A DNA stretch of 64,000 nt from positions 248,001 through 312,000 of the forward strand of contig NZ_SPQQ01000001.1 of NCBI RefSeq assembly GCF_004766045.1, given 5' to 3'. The translations under genes were made by a program, and so were the position numbers. The stretch is from Desulfosporosinus fructosivorans. Its GTDB lineage: Bacteria; Bacillota; Desulfitobacteriia; Desulfitobacteriales; Desulfitobacteriaceae. Numbering within the stretch: the stretch's first letter is position 1; every line of letters starts with the position of its first letter. The notes beneath the pieces are model-generated. The model ran no database searches, was not told the DNA's origin, and worked only from the letters and a program-made list of their open reading frames with translations. Below are positions 33,649-41,304 of the stretch, in pieces.

Positions 33649-34707
33649 ATGTTAAACGACGCGAAACTTAAACTTACTGAGATGGTTAGTTGTGCAGGTT
33701 GAGCAGCTAAAATAAGTCCTCAGGACTTAGCGCAGGTTCTGCGCCAATTACCACAAATTAATGATCCTAACATTTTAGTTGGCACCAACACTGCCGACGA
33801 TGCTGCTGTATACAAGGTAAACGATTCCCTCGCCATTGTGCAATCAGTGGATTACTTCACCCCTGTCGTGGATGATCCCTATACATTTGGTTTAATCACA
33901 GCCGCTAATTCATTAAGCGACATTTATGCGATGGGTGCTCAGCCCCTTTTTGCCCTAAATATTGTCGGCTTTCCTTCGAAGAAACTTTCCATGAATGTGC
34001 TTGCGGAAATTTTAAAAGGTGGAGCCGCGAAGGCGGCTGAAGCCGGGATTAGCGTTATCGGTGGCCACACGATCGACGATCCTGAACCTAAATATGGAAT
34101 GGTCGTTACGGCAGTCATTGATCCATCTCAGGTAGTCACCAACGCTGGAGCTAAAGCGGGGGATATGCTCGTCTTGACCAAGCCTTTAGGACTGGGGATC
34201 ATAACCACAGCTATGAAAAAAAGTCTTGTTAGCCCTGAGGTTATGGCTGAAGCGATTGAGATCATGAGTATCCTTAATAAGCGTGCTGCTGAAGCTATGG
34301 TTAAAGTCGGCGTTAACGCTTGTACTGACATTACGGGTTTTGGATTTCTTGGACATTTGCATGAAATGGCGAAAGCAAGCCGTCTGGGGGCAAAGATTTT
34401 CCTGTCTGACGTGCCGGTGATCCACGAGACATGGAATTTGATTAAGAATAATTCAGGAGTCGTACCCGGCGGCACACGGAAGAACTTAGATTTCCTTAAA
34501 GGAGACCTAATTATTAACCCCGACATATCTGAACACGATTTGCTTGTTCTGGCAGACGCCCAGACCTCGGGAGGTTTATTGATCTCAGTAACTGAAGAAA
34601 AGTTGCCAAACCTTCTCCAAGAGCTAAAAGATGCTGGAGTTCAAACAATCGCTACCGTGGGTAAAATGGTTCAGGACGATTTATATAAGTTGGAAATATC
34701 TAAATAA
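33649..34707 (+). CDS. selD: Selenide, water dikinase containing selenocysteine
   Basis: Makes selenophosphate from selenide and ATP for selenocysteine and selenouridine synthesis. ATG 33649 lies 10 bp after GACAGGAG. The frame runs SCAGUAAKISPQDLAQVLRQ, with UGA 33700-33702 at residue 18, the position of catalytic Cys17 in E. coli SelD (HGAGCGCK), then the essential Lys21. Total 352 residues, the normal SelD length. Further motifs: GTNTADDAAVY, SVDYFTPVVDDP, GGHTIDDPEPKYG, TDITGFGFLGHL and DAQTSGGLL. A hairpin follows the UGA. It is the first gene of the selenium cluster. Confidence 0.95.
33713..33729 (+). promoter_or_regulatory. Candidate bacterial SECIS hairpin of selD
   Basis: TAAGTCC and GGACTTA pair around TCA, starting 10 nt after the UGA inside the reading frame. 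Confidence 0.65.
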
Positions 34708-34720
34708 TCGAGGGTTTAAT

Positions 34721-35602
34721 ATGACGACTTTATTGCTATTTGTTCTTTTTGCCCTTGGATTAATAGGAGGTTTTTTTTCTGGCTTACTAGGGATTGGTGG
34801 GGGAATCATCATGGTCCCCCTATTGTTATACGTCCCTTCATTGATTGGGCTTGAAGCCATTTCCATGAAAACGGCTGCCGCTATTACAATAGTCCAGAGT
34901 ATGGCCGGGTCTTTTTCTGGGTTAGTCGTCCACAAAAAATATAACTTTGTTCACTCTAAACTTATAGCCTATATGGGTAGTGGTGTTGTTTTTGGTTCAC
35001 TGCTGGGTTCTTACTTCTCCAAGCAGATTCGAGGGGAAGTAATGCTGGGAATTTTTGCAGGTATGGCACTAATGGCTACTGTATTGATGTTTATACCTTC
35101 TAAAAAGGATGATGATTTAGCGGTTGAAAATGTTGATTTTAATGAATATCTCGCTTTTTTCGTTGCCTTGCTGGTCGGCATACTTGGAGGAATAGTTGGC
35201 CAGGGTGGTGCATTCATTTTAATTCCGCTGATGCTATATGTTCTTAAAATTCCTACAAGGATTGCACTTGGTAGTTCGGTGGCCATAACGTTTCTTTCCG
35301 CATTGGCTGGGTTCATTGGAAAGTGGGGAACGGGACAAATACCCTTCCTAATGGCTATAGTCCTGGTTGCCGGTGCATTGATAGGGGCACAACTGGGGGG
35401 ACGTTTAAGTAGCCGGTTGAAAACGGCAAGTCTTCGAATAATTTTAAGTGTCCTTATTGCCTTTACGTCTTTGAAGATGTGGTTTGAATTAAGCCCTATT
35501 GTCGGCTACCTTCTCACTATAGGGCTAGTACTTTTATTGCTAGTATTCCTTAAAGACAAAAGGAAACACAAAGAGTTAAACAAGCTAACACTCAAAACCT
35601 AA
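34721..35602 (+). CDS. TSUP (TauE/SafE) family permease, possible selenium/sulfur transporter
   Basis: 293 residues from ATG 34721 (RBS CGAGGG; an upstream in-frame ATG lies inside selD). About eight membrane helices and the two TSUP repeats are visible: GLIGGFFSGLLGIGGGIIMVPLL near the start (GLLGIGGG) and VGILGGIVGQGGAFILIPLM (GIVGQGGAF) in the second half. TSUP proteins move sulfite, sulfonates, thiosulfate or, in some contexts, selenium species. Its place 13 bp after selD favours a selenium role. A remnant of a second copy lies at 37567-37689. Confidence 0.85.
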   Translation: MTTLLLFVLFALGLIGGFFSGLLGIGGGIIMVPLLLYVPSLIGLEAISMKTAAAITIVQSMAGSFSGLVVHKKYNFVHSKLIAYMGSGVVFGSLLGSYFSKQIRGEVMLGIFAGMALMATVLMFIPSKKDDDLAVENVDFNEYLAFFVALLVGILGGIVGQGGAFILIPLMLYVLKIPTRIALGSSVAITFLSALAGFIGKWGTGQIPFLMAIVLVAGALIGAQLGGRLSSRLKTASLRIILSVLIAFTSLKMWFELSPIVGYLLTIGLVLLLLVFLKDKRKHKELNKLTLKT

Positions 35603-35641
35603 GTGGATGCTAAAAGAATAACTATAACGGAGGGGATTTAA

Positions 35642-35974
35642 ATGCCAAAAGTAGGAATTATTCGTTGTCAACAGACCGAGGATTTATGTCCGGGAAACAC
35701 AGACTTTAAGGTTGCAAGTGAAGGTAAACTGGGATTCGCCGAAACAGGTCCTGTTGAAGTAATCGGTTTTGTTTCCTGTGGCGGATGTCCTGGCAAGAAG
35801 GCGGTGGCTAGAGCGAAAATAATGATTGAAAGAGGTGCCGAAATTATTGCGTTTGCCTCTTGTATGGGTCGAGGAAATCCTATCGGTTTCCCCTGTCCTC
35901 ATTTTGAAACCATCAAAACAGCGGTCGAAAAAAAGCTTGGTCCAGAAGTCCAATTAATTTCTTGGACACACTAA
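35642..35974 (+). CDS. CGGC-domain protein
   Basis: 110 residues. The family motif SCGGCPGKKA (about residues 46-55), an early IRCQQTEDLCPG (Cys9, Cys16), a central FASCMGRGNP (Cys78) and PCPHF fit the CGGC domain (PF08821), a presumed metal- or thiol-binding fold. RBS ACGGAGGGG. It stands in the selenium cluster between the TSUP permease and the DsrE-like protein, so selenide or persulfide handling is plausible. Confidence 0.8.
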   Translation: MPKVGIIRCQQTEDLCPGNTDFKVASEGKLGFAETGPVEVIGFVSCGGCPGKKAVARAKIMIERGAEIIAFASCMGRGNPIGFPCPHFETIKTAVEKKLGPEVQLISWTH

Positions 35975-36049
35975 TGGTACTAAACGTGAGAGAAAGCCAA
36001 GGGCCACTTTATGAAGTGGATTCTTATTTTGAAAATGGAGGAATCGAGT

Positions 36050-36370
36050 ATGAAACTTGGAATTATTCTGGAAACAAAAGAGTTTGAAAAAGCCTGGAAT
36101 GGCTTTAGATTTGCAAACACTGCATTAAAGAATGGCCATGAAGTTCAGGTGTTCCTGATGGGGGAAGCAGTAGAATGTGAGAATCTTACTCACGAGAAGT
36201 TTGATGTCGCTGGACAGATTAAGGTATATTCAGAAGCCGGTGGAGAAATACTGGCGTGCGGAACTTGTCTTAAGTCACGTAATCTTGATGGCACTGATGT
36301 TTGTCCAATTTCAACGATGGTTGATTGTCTTGAGATGGTTGTGTGGGCGGATAAGGTAGTGACTTTTTAA
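36050..36370 (+). CDS. DsrE/DsrF-like protein
   Basis: 106 residues from ATG 36050 (RBS ATGGAGGAATCG). The pattern MKLGIILETKEFEKAWNGFR, VQVFLMGEAVEC and ILACGTCLKSRNLDGTDVCP is typical of the DsrE-like fold, with candidate active Cys in ACGTC (about residues 77-80). DsrE-like proteins relay sulfane sulfur; a DsrE-like domain also occurs in YedF, a partner of SelD in many genomes. Here it may pass selenium to SelD. Confidence 0.82.
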   Translation: MKLGIILETKEFEKAWNGFRFANTALKNGHEVQVFLMGEAVECENLTHEKFDVAGQIKVYSEAGGEILACGTCLKSRNLDGTDVCPISTMVDCLEMVVWADKVVTF

Positions 36371-36427
36371 TAGATGCAATAATTGTACAAGGGGTTCTCA
36401 ACTGAATTGTTGTTAGGAGGAAGTATC

Positions 36428-37555
36428 TTGAAGTTCTCACCATTTAATTTCCAAGCACCTTTAGGGGCTGGGGGTATTACCCTCATGGCATTCAGTTATC
36501 TTCAGTTTGCAGTGCCTCATGGGAAAGGATTAATTAAGCTATCAGATATCCCTTGGGCAAGTTTGACAACAATGCAAACTAGCTTGTATGCTCCTTTAGT
36601 CGGGATTATGTTGGTATTCACTATTATAAACTTACTTTCTATTGTTGTTTTTTCAAAAGACCTCATTCAATGGCTTGCGACTAAGCAAGATTACAAAGAG
36701 TTTATGAGTGGCCCACCATCAAGAATTACAGGCATTTGTGTCCCCATTGCCTCCCTGTCTATGACTATGAATGTGATTTTAGCTCCGTTAGCTTTTTTTG
36801 TTCCGAAACTACATGACAATATCCAAGGAATGATGTTGCCTGGCTTAATCATGTTTGGATTTCTATTGTTGATGCTACTCAAACTTGAATTTACGATGCT
36901 CAAAAGCTGGTTAAGCCAGCCGTTGGATGTCACAAAGTCAAATTTCGTCTGGCTACTTGATGTTTTTGCCTTTGGGTTAGTGAATTTAACCGGGGCGGGA
37001 ATAGCCTCCATGGCCAGTAACAGAGAGATTGCATCGATAGCAGCTGTTGCAACCTTGTTAGCGTTAAGTATTGGTTCTTTCTTACTTGTAATTAAACTTA
37101 CTTATTTGATTTACCAACAGCTAAAATCCAGTGAATTGCCGGATAATCAAATACAACCTGCGTATTTTTTAGTAGTTCCAATTACTTGTCTGTATGCAAT
37201 AAGTTATTACAAAATCATGCTATACTTGCAGACGTGGTTTTCTTTTGATATAAAAATAGCATCGTTCTTCTTTATCACATTTTCTTACGTCATAGCAATT
37301 GGTTGGGCTATATTTACAGCATATTTACTCACTGATTACTTCAAAAATTATTTTTACAAAAGTGAATATTTCCCAACTCAGTGGGCTATGGTTTGAGCGT
37401 TAGTTGGCTCCCAAGTTTTGGGGGTTTATGTACACGGGAATTATTTCCCAAGTGTAATACTTTCGATTGTGAACTATGTAAGTATAGTGATGGCATCAAT
37501 TCTCTATATCTTTGTTTTTGTTAAATTTTATCAAGCAAATAAGAAAATTGCTTGA
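36428..37555 (+). CDS. TDT-like membrane selenoprotein (TsoY-like), UGA-encoded Sec
   Basis: 375 residues from TTG 36428 (RBS TTAGGAGGA, 7-bp spacing) with UGA 37394-37396 read as Sec323. About ten membrane helices of a tellurite-resistance/dicarboxylate-transporter-like fold are visible. If UGA is read as stop, the protein ends at QWAMV; read through, the frame continues 52 codons (QWAMVUALVGSQVLGVYVHG, then another membrane helix ending in KFYQANKKIA) to a second UGA at 37553. The hydrophobic continuation and the hairpin after the UGA favour Sec. It resembles the family I recall as TsoY. It is last in the selenium cluster. Confidence 0.78.
37408..37424 (+). promoter_or_regulatory. Candidate bacterial SECIS hairpin of the TsoY-like gene
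   Basis: CTCCCAA and TTGGGGG pair around GTT, starting 11 nt after the UGA, almost the same geometry as in selD. Confidence 0.65.
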
Positions 37556-37566
37556 TTTATGATTTT

Positions 37567-37689
37567 ACTATCCTTATTGCCTCCTTTATGGCTTTAAAGA
37601 TGTGGTTTGAATTGAACCCTATTGTAGGCTATCTTTTCACTATCTGATTAGTAGCTTTATTGCTAGTTTTTTTAAAGGCAAAATGAAAT
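37567..37689 (+). pseudogene. TSUP permease C-terminal remnant
   Basis: Reads TILIASFMALKMWFELNPIV, GYLFTI, stop, LVALLLVFLKAK, stop. This matches the end of the intact permease at 34721-35602 (SLKMWFELSPIVGYLLTIGL) in order, with two stops. The same remnant is repeated inside 39117-39477. Confidence 0.85.
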
Positions 37690-37735
37690 AAAAAGAGTTA
37701 TTAAATAACAAACTCAAAACTTGAGTGGATAACGT

Positions 37736-37777
37736 AATGAGCCGACTTTTCCTTAGCGTTGGAAAAGCCGGCTCATT
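37736..37777 (+). terminator. Strong terminator-like hairpin of the selenium cluster
   Basis: AATGAGCCGACTTTTCC and GGAAAAGCCGGCTCATT pair around an 8-nt loop. A second copy is inside the direct repeat at 39380-39421. Confidence 0.75.
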
Positions 37778-37926
37778 GTTACCATATATTGTCTTAGCGT
37801 GGGTTTTACGTCATTTGGTTGGCGGGACCCCTATAAGAGTAATTTTGTAAATAAAGCCCGACCGGGACCCGTACGTACAACAGAAAATAAGCCACCCGGC
37901 AGATCAGGTGACTTATTTACAAGTAT

Positions 37927-38223
37927 CTATTTTATTACTAGATTTACTTTCGTTTTTAAACTTGCCAAAACCGGCGATTTTCGAAGGGCAATATTCGCAA
38001 TTTCCATGACTTGTATTTTACTCGTGGAAGTCTCCGCAGTTAAAGTAATAACCGGATTTATAATCCCGCCATCACCCTCCTCGATCCCTAAAAACACCGC
38101 GGCATTTAAATCGGCTTCAATTGTGACATCTACATTCTGGGGTTCTGTACACATATCGTCCAAAAGTTCAATAGCGTGAATCAGCTCGCAAAATCTGGAT
38201 TTTCTTCTAAATTGGACCCACTC
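37927..38223 (-). pseudogene. Frameshifted remnant of an unidentified gene
   Basis: The minus strand reads GSGSNLEENPDFA, then after a one-base shift ELIHAIELLDDMCTEPQNVD, TIEADLNAAVFLGIEEGDGG and a C-terminus ending SLKTKVNLVIK, stop at 37927-37929. The composition is protein-like and the frame is broken once near 38193. A further minus-strand stretch at about 38290-38420 (LGFYAQIVQKFGRGVSYVYI) may belong to the same dead gene. I do not recognise the family. Confidence 0.5.
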
Positions 38224-38428
38224 CCATAAAATCTCACTATGTGAATGTAACTACGTTAGAAAACTAGTTGAGAAATGGCTCAAACTAACAAAATCACGTT
38301 CTTTAAATTACTCGATATAGCTTTAATTACCTGCTGTGTACCATATTGTGGAATATATACATAACTGACTCCTCTGCCGAACTTTTGGACGATTTGTGCA
38401 TAGAACCCCAAGTTATCATCATCCCCAC

Positions 38429-38462
38429 GCAAACCTCCTAGCCTATTGGCTAGGGGGTTTGC
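38429..38462. repeat. 15-bp inverted repeat
   Basis: GCAAACCTCCTAGCC and GGCTAGGGGGTTTGC around TATT, with one G-U type pair. It could be a terminator relic or an insertion-element end. Confidence 0.6.
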
Positions 38463-38675
38463 TCAATTAAGCGAGTCGTGTTTTTGTTGTTCCTTAATAA
38501 ATGTTGTGAATCAGCCAATCCCTTCCCACAACATAATTATTTACTACGCTAATAATCGTCCATATTTGCGTTCAATTCTTCATCCGTTAAGGGCTTGCAC
38601 ACTTTTAGAACAAACGGAATATTTTATACAAGACAAACCTTTCACTTCTGAAATCATTAAAAGGTGGTGTTATTT

Positions 38676-38789
38676 ATGTGGAGACTTAGATGTCACTGCT
38701 GCAGATGTCACTGTTGCAGATGTCACTGCTGCAGATGTCACTGCTGCAAATGTTGCTGCTGCAGATGTCACTGCTGCAGATGTAGTTAA
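38676..38789 (+). CDS. Cys-rich pentapeptide-repeat microprotein (RCHCC repeats)
   Basis: A 37-residue ORF with ATG 8 bp after AAGGTGG. It begins MWRLRCHCCRCHCCRCHCCR and continues with the same unit, ending CRCS: 20 Cys and about five His in 37 residues. The DNA is a 15-bp tandem repeat (GATGTCACTGCTGCA unit, seven copies). A second forward frame through the repeat reads DVTAA units within a longer ORF from 38446, but that frame has no evident RBS. If made, the peptide would be a metallothionein-like metal or selenium binder, or a modified-peptide precursor. No database family is known to me. Confidence 0.45.
   Translation: MWRLRCHCCRCHCCRCHCCRCHCCKCCCCRCHCCRCS
38692..38787 (+). repeat. 15-bp tandem repeat
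   Basis: About seven units of GATGTCACTGCTGCA with few substitutions; a multiple of three, so all frames through it are repetitive and open. Confidence 0.9.
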
Positions 38790-38820
38790 TTAATATCATA
38801 TTCAGCCAAATACGTTCACC

Positions 38821-38889
38821 TTGATATGCTCCCCTTAAGGTAAACAGATTAAATAATAAAAATCTGATACCGAGAGGGGAGCATATCAA
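38821..38889. repeat. Nested 15-bp inverted repeat
   Basis: TTGATATGCTCCCCT and AGGGGAGCATATCAA are perfect outer arms; CAGATT/AATCTG form inner arms. The 69-bp palindrome looks like an insertion-element end or small non-autonomous element. Confidence 0.65.
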
Positions 38890-39116
38890 AGCAAGAGAGG
38901 GCTTTGTCATCGTTAAAAGAAATATTTCCGTCTAAAGTTCGTTGTCGACGACGATTTTATAGTTTGATCCTTCATAGATGACAAAGTACTGTTAATATCA
39001 TGCAGGTCATACATTCCATTATCGGTTATCTTTCGTACATATTTACTTATTGTGAAAACGAACATAATATCTTCGCGAATTAGAATAATAATTCTTCTGA
39101 GTCCCATAAGCGTTAC

Positions 39117-39477
39117 TGAACTATGTAAGTATGATGGCATCAATTCTCTATATCTTTGTTTTTGTTAAATTTTATCAAGCAAATAAGAAAATTGCTTGAT
39201 TTATGATTTTACTATCCTTATTGCCTCCTTTATGGCTTTGAAGATGTGGTTTGAATTGAACCCTATTGTAGGCTATCTTTTCACTATCTGATTAGTAGCT
39301 TTATTGCTAGTTTTTTTAAAGGCAAAATGAAATAAAAAGAGTTATTAAATAACAAACTCAAAACTTGAGTGAATAACGTAATGAGCCGACTTTTCCTTAG
39401 CGTTGGAAAAGCCGGCTCATTGTTACCATATATTGTCTTAGCGTGGGTTTTACGTCATTTGGTTGGCGTGACCCCTA
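39117..39477 (+). repeat. 360-bp direct repeat, copy 2
   Basis: Second copy of 37470-37833, carrying the end of the TsoY-like gene without its body, the TSUP remnant and the terminator hairpin. The 1.28 kb between copies holds the unidentified remnant and the Cys-rich peptide. No transposase is visible. The 190 bp after it, to 39667, hold no gene that I recognise. Confidence 0.9.
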
Positions 39478-39667
39478 ATATTGTAAGTTTTACCAAAATA
39501 TTCGATAGCGTTTACTCTAATTTCAGCAGATTATGATCTATAAGATTTCACATATTCTACACACCCTGTCCGCTACAAAATAGAAGACAACAGAGAAGCC
39601 CAAGTTATTGTATCCCGGTCAGAAGAAAAGCTAGCCGGCAATAAAATGCTTCGTTATTTTATCAAGA

Positions 39668-40168
39668 ATGAAAATTTCACAACGATCCTATCGAACGACA
39701 GCTGCCGGAGTATGGGTCTCTTCTCGTAGACAAGCTGAGAAATGGCAAGGTCAACTACTTGGAGTAATAATGAATCTTGGGATGAGTATGGTTGGTGGAG
39801 TATTGGGGGTAAAGTTATTAAGTTCATATGGACGTGATAAATTATTTCCCAAGGGTCTATTTTTGGGGATTGCGTTTGGATCAGTTATAACAGGTATTCT
39901 TAGTGGATTTTCTAATAACAAGGTGAGACCAAAAGATGCTGTAAGTAATCTTTCGTATCTTTTATCCCATGCTGCATTTGGTTTAGTATCAATATTCACT
40001 ATAGCTAAGATAGGTGATGATTCACTGTTCGATACCCCACCTCAAAATGATCACTTAAAACCAACGATGAAAACAACTGAGCAACGAAAAGAGTCTAAAA
40101 ACAATAAGATTCAACATGGTTACCCTGATAATGATAATCTGGAAAATGTACTACAAGTGGATAGCTAG
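39668..40168 (+). CDS. Conserved-looking membrane protein, N-terminus uncertain
   Basis: 166 residues as an open frame. Three hydrophobic segments (about residues 34-52, 62-80, 95-115) with Gly-rich MVGGVLGVKLLSSYG and GIAFGSVITGILSGF, then a hydrophilic tail (about 50 residues). The first ATG lacks an RBS and the first 30 residues look unlike a membrane-protein start, so translation may begin at ATG 39769 or the gene may be 5'-truncated. Function unknown. Confidence 0.5.
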   Translation: MKISQRSYRTTAAGVWVSSRRQAEKWQGQLLGVIMNLGMSMVGGVLGVKLLSSYGRDKLFPKGLFLGIAFGSVITGILSGFSNNKVRPKDAVSNLSYLLSHAAFGLVSIFTIAKIGDDSLFDTPPQNDHLKPTMKTTEQRKESKNNKIQHGYPDNDNLENVLQVDS

Positions 40169-40177
40169 ATCTAACTT

Positions 40178-40201
40178 GCCAGAGCTTATCAAAGCTCTGG
40201 C
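40178..40201 (+). terminator. Terminator
   Basis: GCCAGAGCTT and AAGCTCTGGC around ATCA, followed by a T-rich stretch. Confidence 0.8.
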
Positions 40202-40315
40202 TTTACTTTAATTCTTTATTTTAGACTCTCTTGTATATAGCAGATAATGAGTGTAAAATTTGTATAATGTTAGGATATATAGAAGATATTTAAACTATTT
40301 AAAAAAAGAGGATAT

Positions 40316-40534
40316 ATGAACACTTGCATAGAAAAAGGTGTAAATATGAGTAGAAATCAAATATTAAGAATTTGTGACAATTTAATTGACCAATTAACAG
40401 TTCTGAAAGGATTTATCCAATTAGATAAGATGAACAATAAAATTGATCATTCAATTGTTATATTGCATGAAATAGATTATATGGAAAGGATAGTTACTGA
40501 GTTAGTTAATCAATTAATAGCCGACGACGAATAA
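40316..40534 (+). CDS. HisKA/Spo0B-like helical protein lacking the phospho-acceptor His
   Basis: 72 residues from ATG 40316 (RBS AGAGGA), or 62 from ATG 40346 (RBS AAGGTG). ICDNLIDQLTVLKGFIQLDK aligns with the HisKA H-box of the kinase at 24391 (SHEVRNPMTTVKGFLQL), but Asp or Asn stands where His should be. Two amphipathic helices are expected. It lies 39 bp before a Spo0F-like response regulator, so it may dock to it without phosphotransfer. Confidence 0.55.
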   Translation: MNTCIEKGVNMSRNQILRICDNLIDQLTVLKGFIQLDKMNNKIDHSIVILHEIDYMERIVTELVNQLIADDE

Positions 40535-40572
40535 CGGATGGAAATTCTAATTTTTAAAACTAAGGAGGGGCC

Positions 40573-40986
40573 ATTATTAATAATTATATTTTAGTTGTTG
40601 ATGATAATAATGGTATACGCCGACTAATGAGTGAATTTTTTAATCAGCAAGGTTTCTATGTTAGAGAAGCATCTGATGGATCAACAGCTTTACAACTTGT
40701 TATGGAGGAAAAACCTACACTGGTGTTACTTGATCTAAGGATGCCTGGATTAGGTGGTTTAGAAATTCTAGCTGAAATTAGGGATTTAGCGCCAGAAACA
40801 ATTGTTGTTATAATGAGTGCTTATTTTGATGCCAAAGATTTAAAAAAGGCAGTTGAAGAAGGAAAGATTGAACACTTTATAATTAAACCCTTTAACCTAG
40901 AAGAAGTCCGTATTCTTATATATGAGTTATTGAATAAGAGTAATAATCCTTTAAAGCAAACTTTAAACCCATCATCGTTTGCCTAA
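40573..40986 (+). CDS. Single-domain response regulator (Spo0F-like), apparent AUU start
   Basis: The receiver domain needs codons upstream of the first ATG (40627), because the essential acidic pair VVDDN lies at 40594-40608. In that frame only ATT codons (40573 or 40576) follow the strong RBS AAGGAGGGG; no ATG, GTG or TTG is available. Residues as in CheY/Spo0F: DD near the start, phospho-Asp in LLDLRMPG (about residue 53), Ser in VIMSAY, Lys in IIKPFN. About 137 residues, ending in a short basic tail. No output domain. Confidence 0.8.
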   Translation: MINNYILVVDDNNGIRRLMSEFFNQQGFYVREASDGSTALQLVMEEKPTLVLLDLRMPGLGGLEILAEIRDLAPETIVVIMSAYFDAKDLKKAVEEGKIEHFIIKPFNLEEVRILIYELLNKSNNPLKQTLNPSSFA

Positions 40987-41217
40987 GTATTACGAGAGAT
41001 TATTGTCGATGCCTATAAATAAACTTTTTAAGAGATCAACGGCCATGCCTGATATTATCTCTAGTAAATCAGTCTGTAAGCTGGTATGTTTTGTCTATAC
41101 GAATCCGAATAATTAAACCTAATCTAGGGCAAGAAATATCCCGACAAGTGGACGGGGCCATGTGTTTGAGTTGAAGTATGAGCTGCAGACCTGCAAATGG
41201 CTGTTGTGGAAAATGTA

Positions 41218-41245
41218 AAAGGAGAGCTCAGCGGCTCTCCTCTTC
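41218..41245 (-). terminator. Terminator for the minus-strand membrane gene
   Basis: GGAGAGC and GGCTCTCC around TCAGC; read on the minus strand it is followed by TTTT. It lies in a 318-bp gap (40987-41304) with no other recognisable feature. Confidence 0.7.
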
Positions 41246-41304
41246 AAGGATGTGATACTATGGCCATCACAACAATACATATTATGCTTACTTGTCCAAA
41301 AATG

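Larger units (their letters stand above)
37470..37833 (+). repeat. 360-bp direct repeat, copy 1
   Basis: Nearly identical to 39117-39477. It includes the last 86 bp of the TsoY-like gene, a TSUP gene remnant and the terminator hairpin at 37736. Differences are a few bases and one 3-bp indel near the start. Confidence 0.9.

Noticed and set aside
37799..38179. 126-codon plus-strand frame
   Set aside because: It is antisense to the more protein-like minus-strand remnant ending at 37927, and has no RBS.
38692..38787. CRISPR array
   Set aside because: The 15-bp units are contiguous with no spacers, and no cas genes are in the window.
38446..38793. 115-codon frame ending in DVTAA repeats
   Set aside because: The open length comes largely from the 15-bp repeat, which is open in all frames. 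There is no RBS at its start. The shorter Cys-rich frame at 38676 has one.
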